From contig NZ_CP088262.1 of the NCBI RefSeq assembly GCF_021117365.1, positions 3,908,501 through 3,972,500 of the forward strand: 64,000 nt of DNA, given 5' to 3'. The notes under the pieces were generated by a model that made no database searches, was not told the origin of the DNA, and saw only the letters and a program-made list of their open reading frames with translations. Made by a program: the position numbers and the translations under genes. Shown here one piece after another: positions 1 to 7,477 of this stretch (its first letter is position 1; each line of letters opens with the position of its first letter). The stretch comes from Nocardioides sp. cx-173. Lineage in GTDB: Bacteria; Actinomycetota; Actinomycetes; Propionibacteriales; Nocardioidaceae.

Positions 1-221
1 CGGTGCTCCGGGCTCGGGTCCGGCCAGCCGCAGCCCTGGCAGTCGAAGCCGTCGGTCTGGTTGAGCTTGAGCAGCGTCCGCGCCGATCGGACGACGCCCA
101 TGTGCTCCACAGCCCGCTTCAGGGCCACGCTCACGGCGGTGACGCCGGCAGCCGCATGCGACGGCCCGCCGACCTCGACGTCGGCCTCTTCGATCTCGTG
201 CTCTCGTGAGCGTCGACCCAT
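1..221 (-). CDS. FdhF/YdeP-family molybdopterin oxidoreductase, N-terminal part (cut by window edge)
   Basis: Only the first 73 or so codons are in the window; the gene runs off the left edge. The start is the ATG whose complement lies at 219-221. The translation contains a run of basic and hydrophobic residues followed by RTLLKLNQTDGFDCQGCGWP, which resembles the N-terminal Fe-S binding segment (GFDCxGCxWPDP) of YdeP-like 'oxidoreductase alpha (molybdopterin) subunit' proteins, a branch of the formate dehydrogenase/DMSO reductase superfamily. The substrate of most YdeP homologues is not established. The catalytic part is outside the window, so neither completeness nor cofactor ligands can be judged. 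Confidence 0.7.
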   Translation of the reverse strand, partial: MGRRSREHEIEEADVEVGGPSHAAAGVTAVSVALKRAVEHMGVVRSARTLLKLNQTDGFDCQGCGWPDPSPEH

Positions 222-360
222 AGTCCGTCAGTACCCATCTGCCAAGGGGCCATCCTCCGGATCCGGGAATCCTCCGGCCCTGCCCGAGTGGTGCCGCCCA
301 GGTTAGCTTGGGCCTACCAACGCCGCCTCCGACGTGGCGCCGGCTCCGAGAGGAACGCCG

Positions 361-1182
361 ATGTCGAACTACGGACCTCCTGAGGGCACTCCCCCCGAGC
401 CACCCGACCGGCCACCCGAGCAGCCACCCGGCCCGCCACCCGAGCAGCCCCCCGGCGGGTACGGCGCCCCGCCGCCGCCCACGATCGGGTACGGCGCGCC
501 CGCGCTCGGCGCCTCGGGATGGGACGTCGGCAGCGCCCTGCGCTACGGGTGGGAGAAGTTCCGGGCGAACGTGGGGGCGGTGATCGTCGCCGCGATCGCG
601 ATCGTGGTGGCCGTCGGGATCGTCCAGGGGGCCGGCTACCTCGTGCGCGACGCCATGGGCTGCCGAGGGACGTCGTATGAGGACTGCGGCGGCTACGTGA
701 GCCTCGCGAGCCTGGTCTCGCTGCTCTTCAGCGCCCTGTCCTTCGTGGTCGCGCAGATCATCAGCGCCGGCGTGATCCGTGGCGGTCTGGACCTCACCGA
801 GGGGCGGCGGTTGACCCCCGCCACCGTCATCTCCCCGCATCACCTTCCCCAGGTCGTCGTGGCCTCGATCCTGATCTCGGTCCTGACGACCGTGGGGATC
901 ATCCTGTGCATCCTGCCGGGCATCGTCTTCAGCTTCGCCAGCCAGTACACGCTGTACTTCATCGTCGACAAGGGGATGGGCCCCTGGGAGGCGATCAAGG
1001 CCAGCATCCACCTGGTCCGCACCAACCTCGCCGACACCCTGGTCTGGTACATCGTCGGCGGCGTCGTCGCCTTCCTCGGCTTCCTCGTCTGCCTCGTCGG
1101 CGCCATCGTCAGCGTCCCGGTCGTGCTCATCGGCACGGCCTACACCTACAAGGTGCTCACCCGCCAGCCGGTCGCTCCCTAG
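361..1182 (+). CDS. Proline-rich multi-pass membrane protein of unknown function
   Basis: This is a 273-residue protein. The start at 361 is preferred over an in-frame ATG at 334 because GAGAGGA at 348-354 gives a well-spaced ribosome binding site. Residues 1 to about 50 are a Pro/Gly-rich cytoplasmic-looking tail with repeated PPEQPPG-type units. The rest holds about five hydrophobic segments, with an amphipathic DKGMGPWEAIKAS stretch between them. That layout is typical of actinobacterial YciC/DUF975-like integral membrane proteins. Some annotation pipelines label such proteins 'glycerophosphoryl diester phosphodiesterase membrane domain', but no catalytic residues are visible. It converges on hmgA, with one base between the two coding regions. 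I do not assign a function. Confidence 0.75.
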   Translation: MSNYGPPEGTPPEPPDRPPEQPPGPPPEQPPGGYGAPPPPTIGYGAPALGASGWDVGSALRYGWEKFRANVGAVIVAAIAIVVAVGIVQGAGYLVRDAMGCRGTSYEDCGGYVSLASLVSLLFSALSFVVAQIISAGVIRGGLDLTEGRRLTPATVISPHHLPQVVVASILISVLTTVGIILCILPGIVFSFASQYTLYFIVDKGMGPWEAIKASIHLVRTNLADTLVWYIVGGVVAFLGFLVCLVGAIVSVPVVLIGTAYTYKVLTRQPVAP

Positions 1183-1183
1183 C

Positions 1184-2380
1184 TCAGCGGCTCTCCGCTC
1201 CGCGGCCGGCCCGGTCGCTCGCCCAGCTCCACGCGTACTGCGGGTCCTCCGAGGCCAGCGCGGCCTCGCCGAGGTCGAGCGGGGCGAAGGTGTCGACCAT
1301 GACCGCCGACTCCTCGAAGCGCTCCGCGCCCAGCGAGGCCTCGATCGCCGACGGCTGCGGGCCGTGGGCGTAGCCGCCCGGGTGCAGCGAGATCGAGCCG
1401 AGCCCGATCCCGGAGCCCTTGCGGGCCTCGTAGTCGCCGCCGACGTAGAACATGACCTCGTCGCTGTCGACGTTGGAGTGGTAGTACGGCACCGGCACGG
1501 ACAGCGGGTGGTAGTCGACCTTGCGGGGCAGGAAGTTGCAGACCACGAAGCGGTGTCCCTCGAAGACCTGGTGCACCGGCGGCGGCTGGTGGATCTTGCC
1601 GGTGATCGGCATGAAGTCCTCGACGTTGAAGGTGTAGGGGTACAGGCAGCCGTCCCAGCCCACCACGTCGAAGGGGTGGCTGGCATAGGTCATCCGGGTG
1701 CCGACGATCCGCCCACCGGCCCGGTGCTTCACCAGCACCTCGACGTCCTCGCCCTCGGCGAGCAGCGGGGAGGTGGGCCCGTAGAGGTCGCGCTCGGAGT
1801 ACGGCGCATGCTCCAGCAGCTGCCCGTAGCGCGAGAGGTAGCGCTTCGGCGGCGCGATGTGGCTGTTCGACTCGATCGCGTAGAGCCGGCTCGGCTCGGC
1901 CGGCACCCAGCGGTGCGTGGTGGCGCGAGGGACGACGACGTAGTCGCCGGTGCGGTAGTCGACCGCCCCGAAGACGGTCTGCACCGTGCCGGATCCGGAC
2001 TCGACGTAGACGCACTCGTCCCCGGTGGCGTTGCGGTAGAGCGCCGAGGCGGTCGTGCCGGTGACGACGTAGGCGATCCGGACGTCGGCGTTGCCCAGCA
2101 CGAGGCGCCGGCCGGTCACCGCGCATCCCTCGGTCTCGAGGGCGTGCAGGCGCAGGTGGCGCGGCTTGAGCGGATGGTTGGGGGTGGTGCCCTGGTCGGG
2201 CAGCTCCCACACCTCGCTCGCGACGATCGCCGAGGGCACGCCGCGGTGGTAGAGCAGTGCGGAGTCCGAGGAGAAGCCCTCCTCCCCCATCAGCTCCTCG
2301 TAGTACAGCCGCCCCTCGAGGTCGCGGAACTGGATGTGCCGCTTGGGCGGCACCTCGCCGACCTGCCGGTAGTACGCCAC
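1184..2380 (-). CDS. hmgA: Homogentisate 1,2-dioxygenase
   Basis: This 398-residue protein should open the ring of homogentisate to maleylacetoacetate, the central step of tyrosine/phenylalanine catabolism, using Fe(II). The N-terminus (MAYYRQVGEVPPKRHIQFRD) and internal stretches such as VVPRATTHRW, GWDGCLYPYTFNVEDF and LHPGGYAHGPQP follow the cupin fold of the family and contain His/Glu residues expected for metal binding. The length is slightly shorter than the about 430-440 residues of proteobacterial and animal enzymes but normal for actinobacteria. It is divergent from the gene at 2460, with an inverted repeat between them, and fahA lies nearby. The whole forms a homogentisate module. 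Confidence 0.9.
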   Translation of the reverse strand: MAYYRQVGEVPPKRHIQFRDLEGRLYYEELMGEEGFSSDSALLYHRGVPSAIVASEVWELPDQGTTPNHPLKPRHLRLHALETEGCAVTGRRLVLGNADVRIAYVVTGTTASALYRNATGDECVYVESGSGTVQTVFGAVDYRTGDYVVVPRATTHRWVPAEPSRLYAIESNSHIAPPKRYLSRYGQLLEHAPYSERDLYGPTSPLLAEGEDVEVLVKHRAGGRIVGTRMTYASHPFDVVGWDGCLYPYTFNVEDFMPITGKIHQPPPVHQVFEGHRFVVCNFLPRKVDYHPLSVPVPYYHSNVDSDEVMFYVGGDYEARKGSGIGLGSISLHPGGYAHGPQPSAIEASLGAERFEESAVMVDTFAPLDLGEAALASEDPQYAWSWASDRAGRGAESR

Positions 2381-2413
2381 GGAGACTCCAGTCGTCGGAG
2401 AGAGTGTTCGGTG

Positions 2414-2433
2414 AGCGGACGTTTGTGTCCGCT
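2414..2433. promoter_or_regulatory. Inverted repeat in the hmgA / fahA-cluster divergent promoter, candidate operator
   Basis: AGCGGAC (2414-2420), six bases GTTTGT, then GTCCGCT (2427-2433) form a perfect 7-bp inverted repeat. It lies in the 79-bp gap between the divergent starts of hmgA (2380) and the gene at 2460. Its position fits an operator for a regulator of aromatic catabolism. No regulator gene is adjacent, so the cognate protein is unknown. Confidence 0.45.
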
Positions 2434-2459
2434 ATCTGTCACAGGCCTAGAGTAGCCGC

Positions 2460-3275
2460 GTGTCCCCGTCCCTGGAACCCGTCTTCGCGAGGCTCATCGA
2501 CGACGCGGCGATCTTCCCGCCCGGCGACGCCCCGCTCCCCGACGCCGTCGCCGCCCATGCCGCCCGCACGCCGGAGGACGGCGCCGAGCTCGTCGCCAGC
2601 TTCGTGCTCCGCGACACCGACCTGCCGTCCGTGCGCGGGCTGGAGGCACCGCTGTCGGTCGTCGTGACCGGCGGCGCCGGCCAGCTGGCCGGTCCGGCCG
2701 GCCTGTGCGGGCGGCTCGGCCTGCGTCTCTCGGCGCTCGAGATCGCGCTGCGCGACCTCGACGACCTCGCGGGCAACGCGCGCCGGGTGGTCGCCGCCGT
2801 GGACGCGGCTCGCGTCGAGGGCGTGCTCGACGAGGACGTCCCGGTCTTCGTCGAGCTGCCCCAGGACGACCCGGGCCACTCGTGGCTGGCGGCCGCCGAC
2901 GAGGTCGCCGGCGCCGAACTGCGCCTCAAGCTCCGCACCGGCGGCGTCGAGGCCCACCACGTGCCGTCCTCCGCCACGCTCGCCGCGTGGATCGACGCGG
3001 CGCTCGACCGCGAGACGCCGTTCAAGTGCACGGCCGGGCTGCACCACGCCGTGCGCCACGATGCGGGTCACGGCTTCCTCAACGTGCTGGCCGCCACCCG
3101 GCTCGCGTTCGACGGCGGGTCGCGCGAGGAGGTGGTCGCCACGCTCGAGTCGCGCGACGCCGCCGCCCTGGCCGCGCGGGACCTGACCGGCGTACGGCGG
3201 TGGTTCACGTCCTTCGGGTCCTGCTCGGTCGCCGAGCCGTGGGCCGACCTGCGCGAGCTGGGGCTGGTCGCGTGA
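2460..3275 (+). CDS. Uncharacterised protein of the homogentisate cluster, translationally coupled to fahA
   Basis: This 271-residue soluble protein has a GTG start and the N-terminus MSPSLEPVFARLIDDAAIFP. There is no signal peptide or membrane segment. Alternating Ala/Leu/Val-rich strand and helix patterns suggest an alpha/beta, possibly TIM-barrel-like, fold. A conserved-looking motif FKCTAGLHHAVRH (about residues 180-195) contains Cys and His residues that could be functional, and the C-terminus carries RRWFTSFGSCSVAEP. I do not recognise the family. The stop overlaps the GTG start of fahA (GTGA), and hmgA is divergent. This places the protein in homogentisate breakdown, where the maleylacetoacetate isomerase step has no other visible gene. 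That role is inference only. Confidence 0.8.
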   Translation: MSPSLEPVFARLIDDAAIFPPGDAPLPDAVAAHAARTPEDGAELVASFVLRDTDLPSVRGLEAPLSVVVTGGAGQLAGPAGLCGRLGLRLSALEIALRDLDDLAGNARRVVAAVDAARVEGVLDEDVPVFVELPQDDPGHSWLAAADEVAGAELRLKLRTGGVEAHHVPSSATLAAWIDAALDRETPFKCTAGLHHAVRHDAGHGFLNVLAATRLAFDGGSREEVVATLESRDAAALAARDLTGVRRWFTSFGSCSVAEPWADLRELGLVA

Positions 3276-4420
3276 GCACCGCATCGCCCGGAAGGACGGA
3301 GTCCTTCCACCATCTTCCGTACGGCGTGTTCTCGCCCGCGGGTGAGGCTCCGCGGGTCGGGGTCCGGCTGGGCGACCGGGTGCTCGACCTGCACGCCGCG
3401 ACCGGCCGGCCGGAGCTGGCGTCCGCCTCGCTCAACGCCTTCATGGCCCTCGGCCCGGACGTGTGGGCCGAGACCCGCGCGCAGGCCCGCACGGCGGCCG
3501 AGGCCGGCGGGCCGTCGTACCCGCTCGACGAGGTGACGCTGCACCTGCCGGTCGAGGTGGCCGACTATGTCGACTTCTACGCCTCGGAGCACCACGCCAC
3601 CAACGTCGGGCGGATCTTCCGTCCCGACCAGGAGCCGCTGCTGCCCAACTGGCGACACCTACCGGTCGGCTACCACGGGCGCGCCGGCACGGTCGTGCCC
3701 AGCGGCACGCCGGTGGTGCGCCCGAGCGGTCAGCGGAAGGCGGCCGGCGAGGACGGGCCGACGTTCGGGCCGAGCCGGAGGCTGGACATCGAGGCGGAGC
3801 TCGGCTTCGTGGTCGGCGCCGGCTCGACGCTCGGCACCCCGGTGGCGCACGACGACTTCGCCCGCCACGTGTTCGGCGTGGTCGGCCTCAACGACTGGTC
3901 GGCGCGCGACATCCAGGCGTGGGAGTACGTGCCGCTGGGGCCGTTCCTCGGCAAGTCGTTCGCCACCTCGATCTCCCACTGGGTGACCCCGCTGGCGGCG
4001 TTGGACGCGGCCTGGGTCGACCTGCCCGGTCAAAACCCGCGCCCGCTCGACTACCTCGCGCCCGACCGCGCCCGCGGCCTGGACATCGACGTCGAGGTCG
4101 TGATCGGCGGCGAGGTCGTGAGCCGGCCGCCCTACTCGTCGATGTACTGGTCGCCCGCGCAGATGCTGGCCCACCTCACCGCCAACGGGGCCTCGCTGCG
4201 CACCGGCGACCTCTTCGCCTCGGGCACGATCAGCGGCCCGGAGGCCGCCCAGCGCGGCTCGCTCCTCGAGCTGAGCTGGGGCGGGCGCGAGCCGTGGGGT
4301 GACGGTCGCACCTTCTTGGAGGACGGCGACGAGGTCGTGCTCCGCTACTCGGCGCCCGGGACCGAGGGTGGGCGGATCGCCCTCGGCGACGTGCGCGGGC
4401 GGATCGAGCCGGCACACTAG
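3272..4420 (+). CDS. fahA: Fumarylacetoacetase
   Basis: This 382-residue protein should hydrolyse fumarylacetoacetate to fumarate and acetoacetate, the last step of homogentisate degradation. It starts with GTG overlapping the previous stop. The N-terminal domain (about residues 1-100) is followed by the FAH fold with YVDFYASEHHATNVGRIFRP (metal-binding region), LPVGYHGRAGTVVPSGTPV, and LGFVVG, GLNDWSARDIQAWEYVPLGP and LGKSF, all typical of eukaryote-like full-length FAH. The expected Asp/Glu metal ligands are present. No glutathione-type isomerase gene follows; the next gene is unrelated and about 32 bp downstream. Confidence 0.92.
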   Translation: MSTASPGRTESFHHLPYGVFSPAGEAPRVGVRLGDRVLDLHAATGRPELASASLNAFMALGPDVWAETRAQARTAAEAGGPSYPLDEVTLHLPVEVADYVDFYASEHHATNVGRIFRPDQEPLLPNWRHLPVGYHGRAGTVVPSGTPVVRPSGQRKAAGEDGPTFGPSRRLDIEAELGFVVGAGSTLGTPVAHDDFARHVFGVVGLNDWSARDIQAWEYVPLGPFLGKSFATSISHWVTPLAALDAAWVDLPGQNPRPLDYLAPDRARGLDIDVEVVIGGEVVSRPPYSSMYWSPAQMLAHLTANGASLRTGDLFASGTISGPEAAQRGSLLELSWGGREPWGDGRTFLEDGDEVVLRYSAPGTEGGRIALGDVRGRIEPAH

Positions 4421-4452
4421 AACCCGTTCTGGTCCCGGCCTACCCTTCGGCC

Positions 4453-4935
4453 ATGGGCCTGCTGACACCGCTCGCCGTGCGCATCGGCGCCATCCCCTGG
4501 ATGCCGCGACTGCTGCCTCAGGTGGTGTGGGTCGACACCCGCCTGCAGCGGCTCACCCGCGGGCGGGTCACGCTCCTCGACGTCGCGGGGCTGCCCAACC
4601 TCGCCCTGACCGTGCCCGGGCGCAAGAGCGGCATCCCGCGCACCACCTCCCTCCTGTGCGTGCCGCACCGAGACGGCTGGCTGGTCGCCGGGTCCTACTT
4701 CGGCGGGCCCCGCACGCCGCTGTGGGTCGCCAACCTCCGGGCCGCCACCACCGCGACGATCCGCTTCCGGGGCGTCGAGCACGCGGTGACCTGGCGCGAG
4801 GTCGAGGGCGAGGAGCGAGCCGAGCTCTGGCAGGCGATGCTGCGCACCTGGCCCAACTTCGCCAAGTACGAGCAGCGCACCACCCGGCGGATCCCGGTCT
4901 TCCTTCTGGAGCGGACGCGGTCGTCCAGGCCCTAG
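4453..4935 (+). CDS. Deazaflavin (F420)-dependent nitroreductase-family protein
   Basis: This 160-residue protein belongs to the split beta-barrel family formerly called DUF385, which includes the F420-dependent Ddn nitroreductase of mycobacteria. Diagnostic features are the LTVPGRKSGIPRTTSLLCV strand with the basic loop that contacts the deazaflavin phosphate, DGWLVAGSYFGGPRTPLWVANLRA in the middle, and a C-terminal Tyr/Glu region (FAKYEQRTTRRIPVF). Some family members bind F420, others possibly fatty acids, so the substrate is open. It lies between fahA and a metallophosphoesterase on the same strand, with only 9 bp to the latter's start, and is probably cotranscribed with it. Confidence 0.8.
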   Translation: MGLLTPLAVRIGAIPWMPRLLPQVVWVDTRLQRLTRGRVTLLDVAGLPNLALTVPGRKSGIPRTTSLLCVPHRDGWLVAGSYFGGPRTPLWVANLRAATTATIRFRGVEHAVTWREVEGEERAELWQAMLRTWPNFAKYEQRTTRRIPVFLLERTRSSRP

Positions 4936-4944
4936 GGTCGCGGC

Positions 4945-5883
4945 ATGTACGCGCAGTTCGGGCAGCACCCCGCGCCCTCCCACGTCCTCGCCCACCTCAG
5001 CGACCCGCACCTGCTCGCCGGCGGGCAGCGGCAGTACGGCCGGGTCGACACCGAGGCCGGCCTGCGGCGTGCTTTGGAGCGGCTCGCCCACGTGGACCCC
5101 GCCCCCCAGGCGCTGGTCTTCACCGGAGACCTCGCCGACAAGGCCGAGCCGGCGGCGTACGCGCGGCTGCGCGAGATCGTCGAGCCGGCGGCGGACGCGA
5201 TGGGTGCGCAGGTGGTCTGGACGATGGGCAACCACGACGAGCGGGCGGAGTACGCCGCCGGGCTCTTCGGCGAGGAGGCCACCGGACCGCAGGACCGCGT
5301 CTACGACGTGGCCGGCCTACGGGTCGTGGCGCTGGACACCAGCGTGCCGGGCTACCACCACGGCGAGCTCGAGGAGTCGCAGCTGGCCTGGCTCTCCGAC
5401 GTGCTCGCCACCCCGGCCGAGCACGGGACGATCCTGGCGATGCACCACCCGCCGATCCCGCTGCCGATGCTCCGGGCCGCGGAGATCATCGAGCTCCTCG
5501 ACCAGCACCGGCTCGAGGAGGTCGTCCGCGGGACCGACGTACGCGAGATCGTGGGCGGGCACTTCCACTTCTCGACGTACTCGCAGTTCGCGGGCGTGCC
5601 GGTCAGCGTCGCCTCGGCCTCCTGCTACACCTCCGACCCGGCGCCGGTGAGGCGGTTCGTCTCCGGCGTCGACGGCCACACGTCGTTCACGATGATGCAC
5701 GTCTACGCCGACCGGGTGGTGCACACGGTCGTGCCGCTAGCCGAGGCCCCGGAGATCAGCGGCTTCCCCTCCGACGTCCTCGCCCAGGTCGAGGCCCTCT
5801 CCCCCGAGGAGCGCCGCGAGGCCCTCTCCCGCAAGGACTCCCCCTTCAACACCGGCTTCGAGGACCACTCACCCCGCGACTGA
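4945..5883 (+). CDS. Metallophosphoesterase, CpdA-like cyclic nucleotide phosphodiesterase
   Basis: This 312-residue calcineurin-like phosphoesterase has all the metal-binding motifs: HLSDPHL near residue 18, FTGDLADKAE, TMGNHDERAEY, AMHHPPIPLP and GGHFHFSTYSQF. They resemble class III cyclic nucleotide phosphodiesterases (CpdA; Rv0805 of M. tuberculosis), which hydrolyse 3',5'- and 2',3'-cyclic nucleotides. The start at 4945 (MYAQFGQHPAPSHVLAHLSD) fits the family's short N-terminal extension. The C-terminal 60 residues end in SRKDSPFNTGFEDH. An activity on other phosphodiesters, such as glycerophosphodiesters, cannot be excluded. The coding region ends at a palindromic repeat shared with the convergent MOSC gene. 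Confidence 0.85.
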   Translation: MYAQFGQHPAPSHVLAHLSDPHLLAGGQRQYGRVDTEAGLRRALERLAHVDPAPQALVFTGDLADKAEPAAYARLREIVEPAADAMGAQVVWTMGNHDERAEYAAGLFGEEATGPQDRVYDVAGLRVVALDTSVPGYHHGELEESQLAWLSDVLATPAEHGTILAMHHPPIPLPMLRAAEIIELLDQHRLEEVVRGTDVREIVGGHFHFSTYSQFAGVPVSVASASCYTSDPAPVRRFVSGVDGHTSFTMMHVYADRVVHTVVPLAEAPEISGFPSDVLAQVEALSPEERREALSRKDSPFNTGFEDHSPRD

Positions 5884-5940
5884 CCCGTCGCCTACTGCGC
5901 GAAATCACCGCCGACCCGTCAGAAAGTTTCTGACGGGTCA
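5881..5940. repeat. Palindromic intergenic repeat, copy C (also a likely bidirectional terminator)
   Basis: GACCCGTCAGAAA (5913-5925), a single G, and TTTCTGACGGGTC (5927-5939) form a perfect 13-bp inverted repeat. The arm sequence TGACCCGTC occurs once more at 5881-5889. Between them is GCGAAATCACCGCC, which on the minus strand reads GGCGGTGATTTCGC. The same core (GGCGGCTATTTCGC) sits in the repeat after menA, and a related core (GGCCGCAATTTCAC) in the repeat next to ccsB. The hairpin covers the MOSC gene's stop codon and lies between two convergent genes, so it probably also terminates both transcripts. Confidence 0.75.
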
Positions 5941-6683
5941 GCGGTGGGACGGACGGCGCCGGGTCGCACGACCTCAGCGTCGACGCCGAACCAGGGCTCA
6001 CCGTCGGTGGCCGGCCGGTAGCGGGACAGGGCCTTGAGGAGGGAGCCGTCCTTCTCGCCGGTCGTGGGGTCGAGGTCGATGACGCCGCAGCGGCCGACCG
6101 GCCCCCGGATGCGAACGACCGCCTCACCCACTCGGAGCTCGCGGCCGGCCCAGTCGTCCTCGGCGTACGGCTCGTCGCCGGCGTCGACGACCATCGTCAT
6201 CCGGAAGCGCGCGGCGGTGTCGAGCAGGTCGCTGCGGCCGGTGCGCTCCCCGAGCTCGCGCAGCGAGGCCGTGGTCAGCAGGCTCACGGGAGCGCCATAC
6301 ACGACGCCGCCGCGCGGCGACGCGGCCAGCCGCACCTCCTTGCCCAGGTACGACGTCAACAGCGCGGCGTGCGGCCCGTCGGTGAGCTCGTGGGTCACCG
6401 AGCGTCCCCAGTAGTCACACGTGACCTGCTCGCCGGTGAGGACCGGCGGCGCCGAGGCGCGCCGGCCGTCGGGCAGCTCCAGGTCGAGCACCGACCCGTC
6501 CCAGGCGGCGACCACCGCGAGCAGGGCACGGTGGGTGACGGTGCGCAGGACGGTGCGCCGCTCGACGTCGACGAGGCAGAAGGCGCGGTCCCCCACCGGC
6601 CCGTGGCGGTCCAGCACGACCTGGTCGTAGGACGTGTGGCGCATGCCCTTGACCGGCGCGAACCCGACGGAGACGACCTGCAC
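5919..6683 (-). CDS. MOSC domain-containing protein
   Basis: This protein has about 254 residues and begins at the GTG at 6683 (VQVVSVGFAPVKGMRH). The longer open frame reaching 6791 would run into tRNA-Tyr and is rejected; GAGG about 9 bases upstream of 6683 supports the choice. The N-terminal part (VGFAPVKGMRHTSYDQVVLDRHGPVGDRAF) is the MOSC N-terminal beta-barrel, and the later RFRMTMVVDAGDEPYAEDDWAGRELRVGEAVVRIRGPVGRCGV carries the MOSC core with its conserved Cys. MOSC proteins deliver or use the molybdenum cofactor or sulfur in reductases such as mARC/YiiM. No partner reductase is adjacent. The stop lies in a palindromic repeat. Confidence 0.85.
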   Translation of the reverse strand: MQVVSVGFAPVKGMRHTSYDQVVLDRHGPVGDRAFCLVDVERRTVLRTVTHRALLAVVAAWDGSVLDLELPDGRRASAPPVLTGEQVTCDYWGRSVTHELTDGPHAALLTSYLGKEVRLAASPRGGVVYGAPVSLLTTASLRELGERTGRSDLLDTAARFRMTMVVDAGDEPYAEDDWAGRELRVGEAVVRIRGPVGRCGVIDLDPTTGEKDGSLLKALSRYRPATDGEPWFGVDAEVVRPGAVRPTADPSETF

Positions 6684-6727
6684 GACCTCGATCCTCGCAC
6701 GGTCGTGGGCACGGCGACATGCTGAAG

Positions 6728-6754
6728 CGCCCCGGTCCTGGGGGCCGGGGCGCT
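6728..6754 (-). terminator. Terminator hairpin after tRNA-Tyr
   Basis: GCGCCCCGG (6728-6736) and CCGGGGCGC (6746-6754) form a 9-bp GC-rich stem just downstream of tRNA-Tyr on the minus strand and before the MOSC start. There is no strong T tract, as is usual in high-GC actinobacteria. Confidence 0.7.
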
Positions 6755-6759
6755 GCGGT

Positions 6760-6841
6760 GGCAGGTGCAGGATTCGAACCTGCGTAGGCATAAGCCGACG
6801 GATTTACAGTCCGTTCCCATTGGCCGCTCGGGCAACCTGCC
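6760..6841 (-). tRNA. tRNA-Tyr (GTA)
   Basis: On the minus strand the sequence starts GGCAGGTTGCCCGAGCGGCC and ends with the matching acceptor strand ACCTGCC plus discriminator A. The anticodon loop reads CTGTAAA, giving anticodon GTA. The long variable arm is as expected for a bacterial class II tRNA-Tyr, and the T loop GGTTCGAATCC is intact. CCA is not encoded (ACC follows). A GC-rich hairpin follows downstream. Confidence 0.95.
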
Positions 6842-6944
6842 GGGGTGTGGCGCGACCGGTGTTTGGTCGGTCGGCAACGAGGCGAAACAATAGCGCAGCG
6901 ACAACCGCGAACGAAAAACCGCAGACCAGGAGCAGGTGAGCCAG

Positions 6945-7436
6945 ATGGGCGACTCGTCCTTCGACATCGTGAGCAAGTACGACCGGCAGGAGGTCGACAA
7001 CGCGCTCGGGCAGACCGCCCGCGAGATCGCGACCCGGTTCGACTTCAAGGGCACCGGCGCAACCATCGAGTGGCAGGGCGACGAGGCGATCGAGATCACC
7101 GCGTCGGCCGACGACCGCGCCACCGCCGTCCTGGACGTCTTCAAGGGCAAGCTGATCAAGCGTGACGTGAGCCTGAAGGTGATCGACCCCTCCGAGCCGC
7201 GCCAGTCCGGCACCGTCTCCAAGATCGGGATCGCGCTCAAGGAGGGCATCTCCTCGGAGGACGCGAAGAAGATCTCCAAGCTGATCCGCGACGAGGGCCC
7301 GAAGGGGGTCAAGGCGCAGATCCAGGGCGACGAGCTCCGGGTGTCCTCCAAGAAGCGCGACGACCTGCAGGCCGTGCAGGCGCTCGTGAAGTCGCAGGAC
7401 TACGACTTCGCCGTGCAGTTCACGAACTACCGCTGA
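6945..7436 (+). CDS. YajQ-family nucleotide/cyclic-di-GMP binding protein
   Basis: This 163-residue protein is predicted to bind nucleotides. Xanthomonas YajQ homologues bind cyclic-di-GMP and act with a transcription factor, but the role in actinobacteria is not established. The sequence [20 protein letters not shown], the [12 protein letters not shown] strand and [13 protein letters not shown] match the whole length of the family (two tandem ferredoxin-like domains, about 163 residues). I chose the ATG at 6945 over the GTG at 6936 because the family starts M(A/G)DSSFDIVS and AGGTGA at 6934-6939 is well spaced. The gene stands alone between tRNA-Tyr (opposite strand) and a strong terminator shared with the sulfate operon. 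Confidence 0.92.
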   Translation: MGDSSFDIVSKYDRQEVDNALGQTAREIATRFDFKGTGATIEWQGDEAIEITASADDRATAVLDVFKGKLIKRDVSLKVIDPSEPRQSGTVSKIGIALKEGISSEDAKKISKLIRDEGPKGVKAQIQGDELRVSSKKRDDLQAVQALVKSQDYDFAVQFTNYR

Positions 7437-7443
7437 GCGCGCA

Positions 7444-7468
7444 GGCGGGCGCCGCGACGGCGCCCGCC
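7444..7468. terminator. Bidirectional terminator between yajQ-family gene and cysA
   Basis: GGCGGGCGCCG (7444-7454), loop CGA, CGGCGCCCGCC (7458-7468): a perfect 11-bp GC-rich stem with a 3-base loop, in the 41-bp space between two convergent coding regions. Confidence 0.8.
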
Positions 7469-7477
7469 CTCAGCGCC

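Noticed and set aside
6684..6791. Longer N-terminus of the MOSC gene running to 6791
   Set aside because: It would overlap the tRNA-Tyr gene, and the MOSC N-terminal pattern begins only at the GTG at 6683.
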